A stretch of DNA of 46,261 nucleotides, taken from positions 1-46,261 of the forward strand of contig DASZLR010000186.1 of NCBI GenBank assembly GCA_035552275.1. The letters are read 5' to 3'. This stretch comes from DASVLX01 sp035552275 (GTDB lineage: Bacteria; Actinomycetota; Actinomycetes; Mycobacteriales; Pseudonocardiaceae). Within the stretch, counting starts at the first letter, position 1. Every line of letters begins with the position of its first letter. The translations under genes were made by a program, and so were the position numbers. The notes below the pieces were generated by a model, which searched no databases, had not been told where the DNA came from, and was given only the letters and a program-made list of their open reading frames with translations. Shown in pieces: positions 1 through 7,398 of the stretch.

Positions 1-185
1 ATGACCTGCCACACCAGCGCGAGCTCGTCGTCGCGGTCGACAAAACCACGCGGCGGGGCCGGCGTCTGACGCGGGATCGTCGTCCACGTCTCAGCCGCGA
101 ACGTCACCGATCCGATTGTCTGCGCCTGGACGACCTGCGACGCCGTGCCGGACAACTCGTTACGCACCGACTCGTGATCGCTCAC
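1..185 (-). CDS. N-terminus of an NB-ARC/TPR-type STAND protein (partial, cut by window edge)
   Basis: Only the first 61 codons are present; the rest lies beyond position 1. Reading from a GTG at 185, the peptide contains SGTASQVVQAQTIG, a Thr/Val-rich stretch, and then PAPPRGFVDRDDEL. This opening (a short SG-A-VVQA segment, then a Pro-rich linker, then F-V-R-EL) is typical of actinomycete NB-ARC or AfsR-like tetratricopeptide ATPases, just before the P-loop domain. The P-loop itself is not in the window, so the ATPase assignment rests on this N-terminal signature. The gene begins 82 bases after the methyltransferase-acyltransferase fusion and has the same direction, so it may be co-transcribed. 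No ATG lies close by, so the GTG start is the best choice but not proven. Confidence 0.55.
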   Translation of the reverse strand, partial: MSDHESVRNELSGTASQVVQAQTIGSVTFAAETWTTIPRQTPAPPRGFVDRDDELALVWQV

Positions 186-267
186 GATGCCCCCTTGATC
201 GGCACCTCCAGGTAGCGGTCACGGTACTGGACGCCGCGCCCGCCCGCTGTCAGCCCTGCCCGCGCCG

Positions 268-3066
268 CTAACTCTCGACAGTCTCGGCGGCCAACAACTC
301 GTCCAGTTCGCGCACGGCGTCCCGGAGCTTGCCGGCGAAGGCGTCCATCTGGTCGGCGACGGCGGCCGGCGTGCTCAGGTACAGGTTGAACCGGTCCGGC
401 AGCAGCACATAGCCGACTCCGACGCACCGGCTGCTGGTCGACCCGAAACCGAAGTACTGGATGTTGACCGACGGCGCCGAGCTGGTGCTCAGGTAGTCGT
501 CGCGCATCTTCAGCCAGCCCGGCGTCTCGTACAGCGGCAGCGGGCCGGTCACGCCGAGTTCAGCGCCACGCCGCTTCGCGATCAGCTGCAGCTCCCACAG
601 GTGCTGCTCGGGCGCGTCGCCAGCCTGGCATTCCTTGGCGCGCTTGACATGCGCCGCCGCTGCCGCGCGGAACGCCGCCCGTCGGGTGGCCGCGTCAGCG
701 GCCGGGTCCTCCATCGCCGCGACGAATCGCAGCACCTCGGGCGTGACCACCCGCATCGCCTCGGTGCGCCCGCGCCGCCACTGCCGGGTGGCGATCGACT
801 CGTAGGTGGCGCCGATCAGGCCCTTGGCGCGCTGGTGCGCCAGCTGGTAGGCCATCTGCACGAACGCGTCCGGTGACATCTTGAGCTGCTTCGCCCGGTT
901 GGCGCCGAAATCCTCGAACGACAGGATCCTGGTCGCGGTGTTCGCGCCGTAGTCGGCGAAGGCCGCGCCGGCCGCCGTCACCTCGGCCCGCAGGTCGCCG
1001 TCCAGGGTGAACTCGATCGGCTCGACCGCCGGCTGGCCCTGGAACCGGGCGCCCGAGGCCGCCGACTGTTCCTCGGCCGGCGCACCGAGCAGGGCGTCGA
1101 CCAGGCTGAGGATGGTGGTGCCGTCCAGGCCGCAGTGCTCGACGTTGATGCCGGCGGTGCCGTCCTCGAAGACGATCAGCGACAGGGCCTTGTCGAACCA
1201 CCGGTTGCCGCCGTCGCCGTACAGCAGCTGGTCGCAGGCTTCCTGCTGGTCCTTCGGCGCGAAGTCCTCCAGGCACACGCAGAACAGCGCGGTCTCGACC
1301 GCGTCCAGCGCCGGCGCGTTGGCCGGGTCCAGCGCCAGCAGCTCCTGCCGGTTGGCCGCCCACTCGGCGCGGGCCTTCGTGGTGAGCTGCCCGACCGTGC
1401 TGCCCTCGGCGGCCCTGGTCGCACCGGCCTTGAGCACCGCGCGCAGCCCGGAGACCAGGTCGTCCAGGCTGTGCGGCTCGCCGTCGGAGCCGAGCACGTC
1501 CATCCGGAACATGTTGCCGCGGAAGAACACCACGATGTGCCGGGCCGCTGATGGGCCAGCCGGGTCATCGCTGTACGGCGCGCGCACGGTGTCCTGCGCG
1601 GCGCCGGGAATCCGGGTGGCGGAGAACAGGAACTTGTTCTGCTCCATCGACAATGCCTGGCCGCGCTGGATGATCGCCGGAATGAGCTCGTCGTCCAGGC
1701 GCAGCTTGTAGTTGACGGCCGAGGCGATCAGACCGGCCGCGCGGTCCAGCTGACTCAGCTCGGAATCCCGGAACAGGAAGAAGAAGTTCGCGTTGAGCGC
1801 GATGCGGTCGCGCCGGCCGAGGTACCGGTACGGCCAGAAGGTGTCCAGCCAGCTGTGCACGCCCTCGGTCTCGTTGTACCGCTCCAGGGCGGCGTGCAGC
1901 GTCCGGCCAGGGCTGTCCGGCTCCAGGTAGGCGGCCACCTCGGCCCTGGTCGCGGCCAGTTCGTCGGCGGTCAGCAGTGGCGCGCACCAGTCAAGGAACC
2001 GGTCGCAGCTGGCGTCCAGCGTCGGCAACGGCACCCGCGGCAACCGGTCCTCGTTGCCGAAGGTGCTGGTGGACCACTGCCCGCCGCTGTTCGCGCCGTT
2101 GCCGCCGCTCGCGCTGCTGTCGTTCACGCTCATCCCCTTGCTCATGCCCCGGTGGATACTGCTCATGCCCCGATGGACGCTGCTCATACCGCGGTGACTG
2201 CCGGCGTCAGTATTACCGACCTGGCTCGATGCCAGGTCAACGACCATGCCGTTGGGTTTGTCGCGCGGCCGGGACACGAACAGCTGCGCGTACAGCCAGC
2301 CGTCGGCCTCCAGGCCGCTGGAGTCCACGCCGACGGTCGACAGGTTGTCCAGGACCTGCGACTGCTCGGCCGCGGTGGCGAACCTGCGCTGTTTGAACAT
2401 CCCGTCGACGTGCGCGGTCTGGTACCCCAGCTGGGCCAGTTCGGCGGCGATCGCGTCGAACGGGAACATCCGCAACACGAAATGCGCCATCCACGGCCGG
2501 CGATCGTCGTTGAGCAGCACGATTCGGGAAATGGTCCGCTCGGTGACATAGCCGAGGCAGCCGGTGGACACCACCAGATCCAGGCCGGTCAGCTGCTCGC
2601 GTTGGCGCTGGGTCGGCTCGTGGTTCTCCAGGTCGGCGTGCACCGCGTCGTCCATGAATCCGGCCAGCAGGCCGTAGGACAGCGCCGGATAGGAGACGTC
2701 CAAGCCGACGAACTTGGTGTGCTTCAAGGTGTTCCGCGAGCGCACCAGCTGCCGGTCGCGGGCCACCAGGGTGCTGCGGGTCTGCTCGTCGGCGTCCGCG
2801 CCGCAGTACCGCTGGCGCAGCTCGTCCATCGAGGCGTCGCATTTGAGCAGCGCCGCGTTGATGCCGTAGGAGCAGCCGATGTCCAGCACCGTCGGGGCCA
2901 GCACCTGTTGCGACTGCCGGTATTCGCGGATCTGCTGGAGAAAGTGCGGCTTCGCGAGTTGCGGGATGCAGTAGCCGAACTCGCTCAGCGTGCTGAAGTA
3001 TGCCCGCGGGTCGGGCTCGGTGTAGATGTGATCGAACGACGCTTTTCCGGTCTCGTCCAGCTGCAC
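268..3066 (-). CDS. SAM methyltransferase - choline/carnitine O-acyltransferase fusion
   Basis: The 932-residue protein joins two enzymes. Residues about 55-270 form a class I SAM-dependent methyltransferase, with motif I VLDIGCSYG at 60-68 and an acidic GLDV strand end near 121-124. A low-complexity linker at about 285-335 holds three HRGMSS-type heptads followed by a Gly/Ser/Asn run. Residues about 340-930 match the choline/carnitine acyltransferase fold: RWFDKALSLIVFEDGTAG, then the catalytic His of NVEHCGLDG at 644, and a late STSS element near 860 like the family's substrate-binding STS. The acyltransferase part is about family length (around 600 residues). By family it should move an acyl group between CoA and a hydroxyl of a small amino alcohol; the methyl acceptor is unknown. 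It starts 9 bases after the oxygenase gene stop, so the two form one unit. No signal peptide is seen, so it should be cytosolic. Domain calls are secure; substrate and pathway are inference. Confidence 0.85.
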   Translation of the reverse strand: MQLDETGKASFDHIYTEPDPRAYFSTLSEFGYCIPQLAKPHFLQQIREYRQSQQVLAPTVLDIGCSYGINAALLKCDASMDELRQRYCGADADEQTRSTLVARDRQLVRSRNTLKHTKFVGLDVSYPALSYGLLAGFMDDAVHADLENHEPTQRQREQLTGLDLVVSTGCLGYVTERTISRIVLLNDDRRPWMAHFVLRMFPFDAIAAELAQLGYQTAHVDGMFKQRRFATAAEQSQVLDNLSTVGVDSSGLEADGWLYAQLFVSRPRDKPNGMVVDLASSQVGNTDAGSHRGMSSVHRGMSSIHRGMSKGMSVNDSSASGGNGANSGGQWSTSTFGNEDRLPRVPLPTLDASCDRFLDWCAPLLTADELAATRAEVAAYLEPDSPGRTLHAALERYNETEGVHSWLDTFWPYRYLGRRDRIALNANFFFLFRDSELSQLDRAAGLIASAVNYKLRLDDELIPAIIQRGQALSMEQNKFLFSATRIPGAAQDTVRAPYSDDPAGPSAARHIVVFFRGNMFRMDVLGSDGEPHSLDDLVSGLRAVLKAGATRAAEGSTVGQLTTKARAEWAANRQELLALDPANAPALDAVETALFCVCLEDFAPKDQQEACDQLLYGDGGNRWFDKALSLIVFEDGTAGINVEHCGLDGTTILSLVDALLGAPAEEQSAASGARFQGQPAVEPIEFTLDGDLRAEVTAAGAAFADYGANTATRILSFEDFGANRAKQLKMSPDAFVQMAYQLAHQRAKGLIGATYESIATRQWRRGRTEAMRVVTPEVLRFVAAMEDPAADAATRRAAFRAAAAAHVKRAKECQAGDAPEQHLWELQLIAKRRGAELGVTGPLPLYETPGWLKMRDDYLSTSSAPSVNIQYFGFGSTSSRCVGVGYVLLPDRFNLYLSTPAAVADQMDAFAGKLRDAVRELDELLAAETVES
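2128..2202. repeat. 21-bp tandem repeat in the fusion-gene linker
   Basis: Three consecutive 21-base units occupy 2140-2160, 2161-2181 and 2182-2202, preceded by a 12-base partial unit at 2128-2139. Each unit keeps the reading frame and encodes the heptad HRGMSS(V/I) in the interdomain linker. The first two full units differ at two positions; the third is more diverged. This is directly visible. Confidence 0.85.
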
Positions 3067-3075
3067 GCCGACCTC

Positions 3076-3987
3076 CTAGTCCAGCAGTTGGTCGACCCGG
3101 ACGGCGCTTCCCTCGGCAATCAGGTGCTCTGGCAGCACCCGACCGAAAAGTTGTCGTGTTCTCGCGACACTGCTGATCACGCCGGGCCGCTGACTGTAGG
3201 CGAAAATCGCCGAATGCCGGGCCGTCGCCCCGCTCACTTCGCTCACCCGGTGCAACGAGTAGCGGCCCTTGAACAACTGGAGATCGCCGGGGCGCAGCGT
3301 GAGCCGCCGGGCCAGCCGCTGGCCACGGCCGGCCAGCACGTCCCGGACATCCGCGAAATTCTCCTCGCGCGCCGACCGGATATTAGGGCAGTATTCAAAG
3401 ACTCCGCCGGCCGTCGACTCCTGGGTCAACATGCTCACCGTGAACTCGTTCGTGTCAAAGTGCCAGGGATGTTCCATTCCCGGGTCGACCACATTGAGGC
3501 AGAGTCCGGACAGCGGGTCGGCGAGTTCGTGCAGCGCGGGCAGTTCGAAACAAGCCGCGACAAAACGCTGGAAAGGCTCACTGGTGTACAGGCGATGGAT
3601 GAGAAAATCCTCGTCGATCCGGTCGCGGGGCACGAACGCGTTACCGCGCCGCATCGCGATCCGGCCCGGATGGTCGGCCGGCAGCGACGAATCGGTGGCG
3701 ATGTTGTAGACGTTCACCGTCTCCACGTCGTAGTACGCCAACGGGGCCACCGAGGCGCATTCTCGCCGCAACTCGTCCCGCAGATCCTGCCGAATAAAAT
3801 CCTGCAGCACACTACAACCGACGGTTCGCAATTCTTCCCGGGTGCGGGAGACAATATCCTGCCAATCGGCACTGTTCGGCTCCGCCAACGGGCTGTTCCA
3901 ATCCGCCAACGGGCTGTTCCAATCCGCCAGCGGATAGCGGGTAGTGTCGACCACCCGGTCCATAACCTGAGACTCCGTTGTGCTCAT
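3076..3987 (-). CDS. 2-oxoglutarate/Fe(II)-dependent oxygenase, HalD/ArpA-like
   Basis: The 303-residue protein carries the non-haem iron facial triad in PWHFDTNEF (His176, Asp178) and YSLHRV (His246), with Arg258 in TARHSAIF as the likely 2-oxoglutarate anchor. The block GGVFEYCPNIRS...LRPGDLQLFKGRYSLHRV resembles the family that includes BesD/HalD lysine halogenases and ArpA-like proteins. Radical halogenases of that family have Gly instead of the metal-binding Asp; here the Asp is present, so hydroxylation is expected rather than chlorination. Its substrate may be an amino acid or amine, by analogy only. Residues 18-42 are a PLADWNS heptad repeat. I place the start at the ATG at 3987 because GAGAGG lies six bases upstream; an upstream start at 4038 lacks such a site. 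It is the first gene of a pair with the methyltransferase-acyltransferase fusion, 9 bases downstream. Confidence 0.85.
   Translation of the reverse strand: MSTTESQVMDRVVDTTRYPLADWNSPLADWNSPLAEPNSADWQDIVSRTREELRTVGCSVLQDFIRQDLRDELRRECASVAPLAYYDVETVNVYNIATDSSLPADHPGRIAMRRGNAFVPRDRIDEDFLIHRLYTSEPFQRFVAACFELPALHELADPLSGLCLNVVDPGMEHPWHFDTNEFTVSMLTQESTAGGVFEYCPNIRSAREENFADVRDVLAGRGQRLARRLTLRPGDLQLFKGRYSLHRVSEVSGATARHSAIFAYSQRPGVISSVARTRQLFGRVLPEHLIAEGSAVRVDQLLD
3881..3933. repeat. 21-bp tandem repeat near the oxygenase N-terminus
   Basis: Two identical 21-base units occupy 3881-3901 and 3902-3922, followed by an 11-base near-copy at 3923-3933. They encode PLADWNS heptads in residues 18-42 of the oxygenase, before the catalytic fold. 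The period equals that of the repeat in the neighbouring fusion gene, but the sequences are unrelated. Confidence 0.85.
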
Positions 3988-4155
3988 CAGGATCCTCTCG
4001 CCAGCGAAGCTCACCTCTAGAGGGTATAGCACATTCATTATGCAAAATTCATTACCGTGAACTCATTTGTGACAGAAAACACCCGGGTACTCGCGTCGAG
4101 ATCCGCACTCGTATCCGCTTCGTTGTCACCGCTAGCAGTAAATCGGCGCTGGTCG
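3988..4155 (-). promoter_or_regulatory. AT-rich leader/promoter region of the oxygenase-acyltransferase unit
   Basis: The 168 bases between the MATE gene stop and the oxygenase start include an AT-rich patch at about 4020-4075 that stands out from the surroundings. Read on the minus strand it contains TATACC (4023-4028) and CATAAT (4037-4042), either of which could serve as a -10 element. I could not find a convincing -35 at correct spacing. A 10-base palindrome CCTCTAGAGG (4014-4023) abuts the first hexamer. A promoter here would make the pair independent of the LCP/MATE genes. Confidence 0.35.
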
Positions 4156-5517
4156 TCATCCCGTACCGGTGCGGTGGCCGGCGACGGCCCAGCGGCCCGA
4201 TCCGGCCCTGATCAGCACGGCCGCCAACCGGATGATCATGAACGCCATCAGCCCGGACCAGATTCCGACCAGACCCCAACGGAACACGAACGCCGCCCAG
4301 ACCAGCGGCAGGAAGCCGAGCACGGCGGCGGCCAGCGTGGTGGTCCGGAGGTACCGCACGTCGGACGCGCCGAGCAGCACGCCGTCCAGCGCGAACACCA
4401 CTCCGGCGACCGGCTGCAACAGCACGAAAAACCACCAGGCGTGCGGGATTTCGGCCAGCACCTGGGAATTGGTGGTGAACAGTCCGGGCAGCACCGGATA
4501 CAGCGCGGCCACCAACGCGCCGGTGACCATTCCCAGCGCCCATCCGTATCCGGTGATCCGCCACCCGATCCGGCGGGCGCCGTCGACATCGCCGCCGCCA
4601 AGCGCGGCGCCGACCAGCGCCTGCGCCGCGATCGCCAGCGAGTCCAACACCAACTGCAGGAATGTCCAGAGCTGGAACACGATCTGGTGCGCGCTGACCG
4701 CCGCGACCGAGGTGCGGGCCGCTACCACCGTCGCCGACAGGAAGCACGCCTGAAAGGCCAGGCTGCGCAGCACCAGGTCCCGGCCAACGCCGAGTTGCCG
4801 GCGCAGCAGGCTCGGCCGGGGCCGCAGCGACACCCGCCCGGCTGTCCCCGCGCGCCGCTCCGCCAGCAGCGCCCGCACGAACAGCGCCGCCGACACCAGT
4901 TGCGCGGTCGCGTTCGCCACCGCCGAGCCGCGTAGCCCCAGCCCGGCGCCGAACACCAGCACCGGCAACAACACCACGGACAATCCGTTTCCAGCGAGCA
5001 CGTAACACAGCGGCCGGCGGGTGTCGCGCACGCCGCGCATCCAGCCGTTGCCGGCCATCGTGATCAGGATGAACGGCGCGCCCAGCAGCGCGATCCGCAG
5101 CCAGGACAGCGCGGCGTCGGCGACCGGGCCGGGTCCGGCGATCAGCCGAGTGACCGGCGCCGCGATCAGCTCGCCGACGCCCGACAGCAGCAGGCCGACC
5201 GCGACGGCCAGGTAACTCGCCTGCACGCCCTCACCGATCGCCTCCGGGCGCCGGCCGGCGCCGAACAGCCGGGCCGCGCTGGCGGTCGTGCCGTAGGACA
5301 GAAACGTGAGCTGGGTGGAGACCTGGGCGAGCACCACCGCACCCACGGCCAGCCCGGCCAGCGGGATCTTGCCGAGGTGCCCGACCACGGCCGTGTCCAC
5401 CAGCAGGTACAGCGGCTCGGCCGCCAGCACGCCCAGCGCGGACGCCGCCAGCCGCACCACATTCCGCCGTTCGGCGGATCTGGCTGATGGCCTGCCGGCG
5501 TCCTCCGCTGGCGCCAC
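4156..5517 (-). CDS. MATE family multidrug/metabolite efflux transporter (DinF-like)
   Basis: The 453-residue product has the family opening LGVLAAEPLYLLVDTAVVGH, followed by about twelve hydrophobic segments in two repeats of six. The length matches MATE transporters, which export cationic or organic compounds using a proton or sodium gradient. The frame is open far upstream into the preceding gene, but the GTG at 5517 is the natural start. It shares one base with the stop of the LCP gene (TAGTG), indicating translational coupling. The gene sits 168 bases upstream of the oxygenase-acyltransferase pair on the same strand. Export of that pair's product is possible but not shown, because the overlap ties this gene to the LCP gene. 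Confidence 0.9.
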   Translation of the reverse strand: MAPAEDAGRPSARSAERRNVVRLAASALGVLAAEPLYLLVDTAVVGHLGKIPLAGLAVGAVVLAQVSTQLTFLSYGTTASAARLFGAGRRPEAIGEGVQASYLAVAVGLLLSGVGELIAAPVTRLIAGPGPVADAALSWLRIALLGAPFILITMAGNGWMRGVRDTRRPLCYVLAGNGLSVVLLPVLVFGAGLGLRGSAVANATAQLVSAALFVRALLAERRAGTAGRVSLRPRPSLLRRQLGVGRDLVLRSLAFQACFLSATVVAARTSVAAVSAHQIVFQLWTFLQLVLDSLAIAAQALVGAALGGGDVDGARRIGWRITGYGWALGMVTGALVAALYPVLPGLFTTNSQVLAEIPHAWWFFVLLQPVAGVVFALDGVLLGASDVRYLRTTTLAAAVLGFLPLVWAAFVFRWGLVGIWSGLMAFMIIRLAAVLIRAGSGRWAVAGHRTGTG

Positions 5518-6716
5518 TAATTCGTGGTGATCAGGTTCGCCGGCAGCGCCTGGTCGGTGTTCAGGTCGTTGAACAGCTGGCTGGCCTGGGTCTTGTTCCA
5601 CAGCAGTGAGCCGTTGGTCGAACCGCTGACCGGCACCGCCGTGGTGACCACGCCGCCGCTGGACATGTCGCGCATCGCCCAGGCCAGACCGACCAGGTTC
5701 TGCAGGTGGTCGCCCTGGTCGACGGTCAGCGCGTTGGGCAGGTCGACCAGCGCCGGGACCAGCTCGAACGGGTTGAGGAACACGCCGGGGCTGGCCAGCT
5801 TGTTGCCCAGCGCGCCGATGAACTGGCGCTGGTTGTCGGTACGGGCGAAGTCGCTGGTGGCGAACGCGTGTCGGGTACGCACGTAGGCCAAGGCGTTGAC
5901 GCCGCTGAGGTTCTGGCAACCGGCCGGCAGGTTCGCGCCCGAGTAGGAGTCGTTGACCGCCTGCGGCAGGCACATGGTCACGCCGCCGACGTCGTCCACC
6001 ACGCTGGCGAAACCGCCCAGCCCGATCTCGGCGTAGTGGTCGATGCGCAGCCCGGTCGTCTGCTCGACGGTCTGCACCGTCAACTGCGGACCGCCGAACG
6101 TGTACGCCGCGTTGATCTTGTTCTTGCCGTGGCCGGGGATGGTCACCCAGGAGTCGCGCAACAGGCTGACGATGGTCGGCTTCGTGCTGTTGTCGGGCAG
6201 GTGGATCAGCATCATCGTGTCGGTGCGCCCGCCGGAAACCGACGAGGAATCACCGGTGTGCAGCTGCGCCGCCTGCGCGTCGGTCAGCCCCTGCCGGGAG
6301 TCCGAGCCGACCACCAGCCAGTTGGTGCCGGCGCCCTGGGCGGGGCGGCCGGAGTAGTCGCTGAGCGCGGTGACCCGGTGCAGCGAAGAGTCCACGTAGA
6401 ACCAGAGCACGCCGGCGCCGACCAGCAACAGCACCAAGACCGCGCCGATGATCCGGCGGATCAGCCGGCCGCGGCCACGACGACCCCGACGACTCCGGGG
6501 TGGGCCCGGCGGCAGCACCGGACCGTCGCCGCGCGGGTCGGCGCGCAGGTCCCGGCGCGCCGGGTCGCCTGGCCGGGCCACCATGGTGTTGGCCGGCGGC
6601 GGCGCCGGCCGGTTCGGACGCTGTTGGTAACCCGGGCCCATCGGTGGGCGGCGAGGGTTCACCGGAGGTCGATGCGGTTCATAACGGCCGTTATCGCCCT
6701 GCCACCGCTGCACCAT
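5517..6716 (-). CDS. LytR-CpsA-Psr (LCP) family cell-wall ligase/anionic polymer transferase
   Basis: The 399-residue protein has a long Pro/Arg-rich cytoplasmic N-terminus (residues 1-95), one membrane helix (IIGAVLVLLLVGAGVLWFYV, about 91-110) and an extracytoplasmic LCP domain. LCP signatures include NWLVVGSDSRQG, SGGRTDTMMLIHL, TIVSLLRDSWVTIPG, KINAAYTFGG and LAYVRTRHAFATSDFARTDNQRQF, with the Arg/Asp residues used for pyrophosphate and metal binding. The family transfers lipid-linked glycopolymers such as arabinogalactan or teichoic acids onto peptidoglycan. The start ATG at 6716 has GGGAGG about 11 bases upstream, which is a long spacing. The stop overlaps the MATE start by one base. 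Confidence 0.9.
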   Translation of the reverse strand: MVQRWQGDNGRYEPHRPPVNPRRPPMGPGYQQRPNRPAPPPANTMVARPGDPARRDLRADPRGDGPVLPPGPPRSRRGRRGRGRLIRRIIGAVLVLLLVGAGVLWFYVDSSLHRVTALSDYSGRPAQGAGTNWLVVGSDSRQGLTDAQAAQLHTGDSSSVSGGRTDTMMLIHLPDNSTKPTIVSLLRDSWVTIPGHGKNKINAAYTFGGPQLTVQTVEQTTGLRIDHYAEIGLGGFASVVDDVGGVTMCLPQAVNDSYSGANLPAGCQNLSGVNALAYVRTRHAFATSDFARTDNQRQFIGALGNKLASPGVFLNPFELVPALVDLPNALTVDQGDHLQNLVGLAWAMRDMSSGGVVTTAVPVSGSTNGSLLWNKTQASQLFNDLNTDQALPANLITTN

Positions 6717-6858
6717 AACCGGACAAACCTCCCGACTCGTGGACTACCCACTGCTTGTCCAGACGTACCACCGACCGGTGCGGTTGCCCGGCTCGGGGGC
6801 ACTTACCCAGTGTTGTCGGATTCCGCGTTGTCGGATCCTGGCCGCCGGACAGCGATCG

Positions 6859-7101
6859 TCACTGTCGGTAGGACTCGACCTCGCTGGCCGGCCGGGCCGT
6901 GGCGCCAGCCGGATTCTCGCCGACATCGCGACGGGCCCGACGCTGTCGCAGCAGGTCCCAGCACTGGTCCAACCTCACCTCGACCTGATGCATCCGCGCC
7001 CGTTCGTCGTCGGTCAGCCCGGCGCCGACCGCCCGGCCGCGCAGTTCGTGTTCCTCGGCGATCAACTCGTCGATGGTGCCGATGATGTCCTGGTCAGTCA
7101 T
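6859..7101 (-). CDS. DUF2630 family protein
   Basis: The 80-residue protein begins MTDQDIIGTIDELIAEEHEL and continues with TDDERARMHQVEVRLDQCWDLLRQRRARR. This two-helix, highly charged pattern matches the short actinobacterial DUF2630 family, whose function is unknown. It has no signal peptide or membrane segment and is probably a small cytosolic helical protein. It is followed by the LCP gene on the same strand after 142 bases, so co-transcription is uncertain. It is divergent from the conservon. Confidence 0.85.
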   Translation of the reverse strand: MTDQDIIGTIDELIAEEHELRGRAVGAGLTDDERARMHQVEVRLDQCWDLLRQRRARRDVGENPAGATARPASEVESYRQ

Positions 7102-7398
7102 GACGTCCGACCGTACGCGAGCCAGGTCGGCGCCGCAGCTCCACGACCCGACAAACCGGCGCGGTAATAGACGACAATTTCATTCGCATTCATTCACAGT
7201 CAATCCGTTACCAGATGGTTAACAATGTTGATCGCACATTAATTCTTATTTGTCAGATCTGAAGAATCCCGGCTGGGCCTACAGCTACTCAGGAGTGAAC
7301 GTTAGTCTGAGCCGGCCTCTCGCGGACGGCAGCAGAGACGCAGCGGAGACAGCGTGGTCGGGGCGTAGCACTTCCTTTTCGGCGACGAGAAAGTACTG
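7102..7398 (+). promoter_or_regulatory. AT-rich divergent region upstream of the conservon
   Basis: No gene is seen in these 297 bases. Bases 7164-7262 form an AT-rich island with three CATTC copies near 7180-7196 and runs such as ACATTAATTCTTATTTG, a plausible promoter zone for the conservon; I cannot fix a -35/-10 pair. Just before cvnA an imperfect hairpin pairs AGCACTTCC with GAAAGTACT (7 of 9 pairs, loop TTTTCGGCGACGA). Its 3' arm includes the GAGAAAG ribosome-binding site, so it could mask the cvnA start. Confidence 0.35.

Noticed and set aside
3076..3987. Idea that the oxygenase is a radical halogenase
   Set aside because: The metal-binding Asp of HxD is present; halogenases of this group have Gly there.
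1855..4020. A 721-codon open frame antisense to the fusion and oxygenase genes
   Set aside because: It is a product of high GC at third positions. It is Arg/Pro/His/Gln-rich with no recognisable motifs, while the opposite strand holds clear enzymes.
4156..5973. A 605-residue open frame that would extend the MATE protein upstream
   Set aside because: The N-terminal part is a frame-shifted reading of the LCP gene. The GTG overlapping the LCP stop gives a normal MATE length.
6681..6694. 14-bp perfect palindrome ATAACGGCCGTTAT inside the LCP gene start
   Set aside because: About three palindromes of this length are expected by chance in the window, and it lies in coding sequence.
6812..6838. 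GTTGTCGGAT direct repeat between the LCP and DUF2630 genes
   Set aside because: Short and imperfect, with no nearby regulatory elements to support a function.
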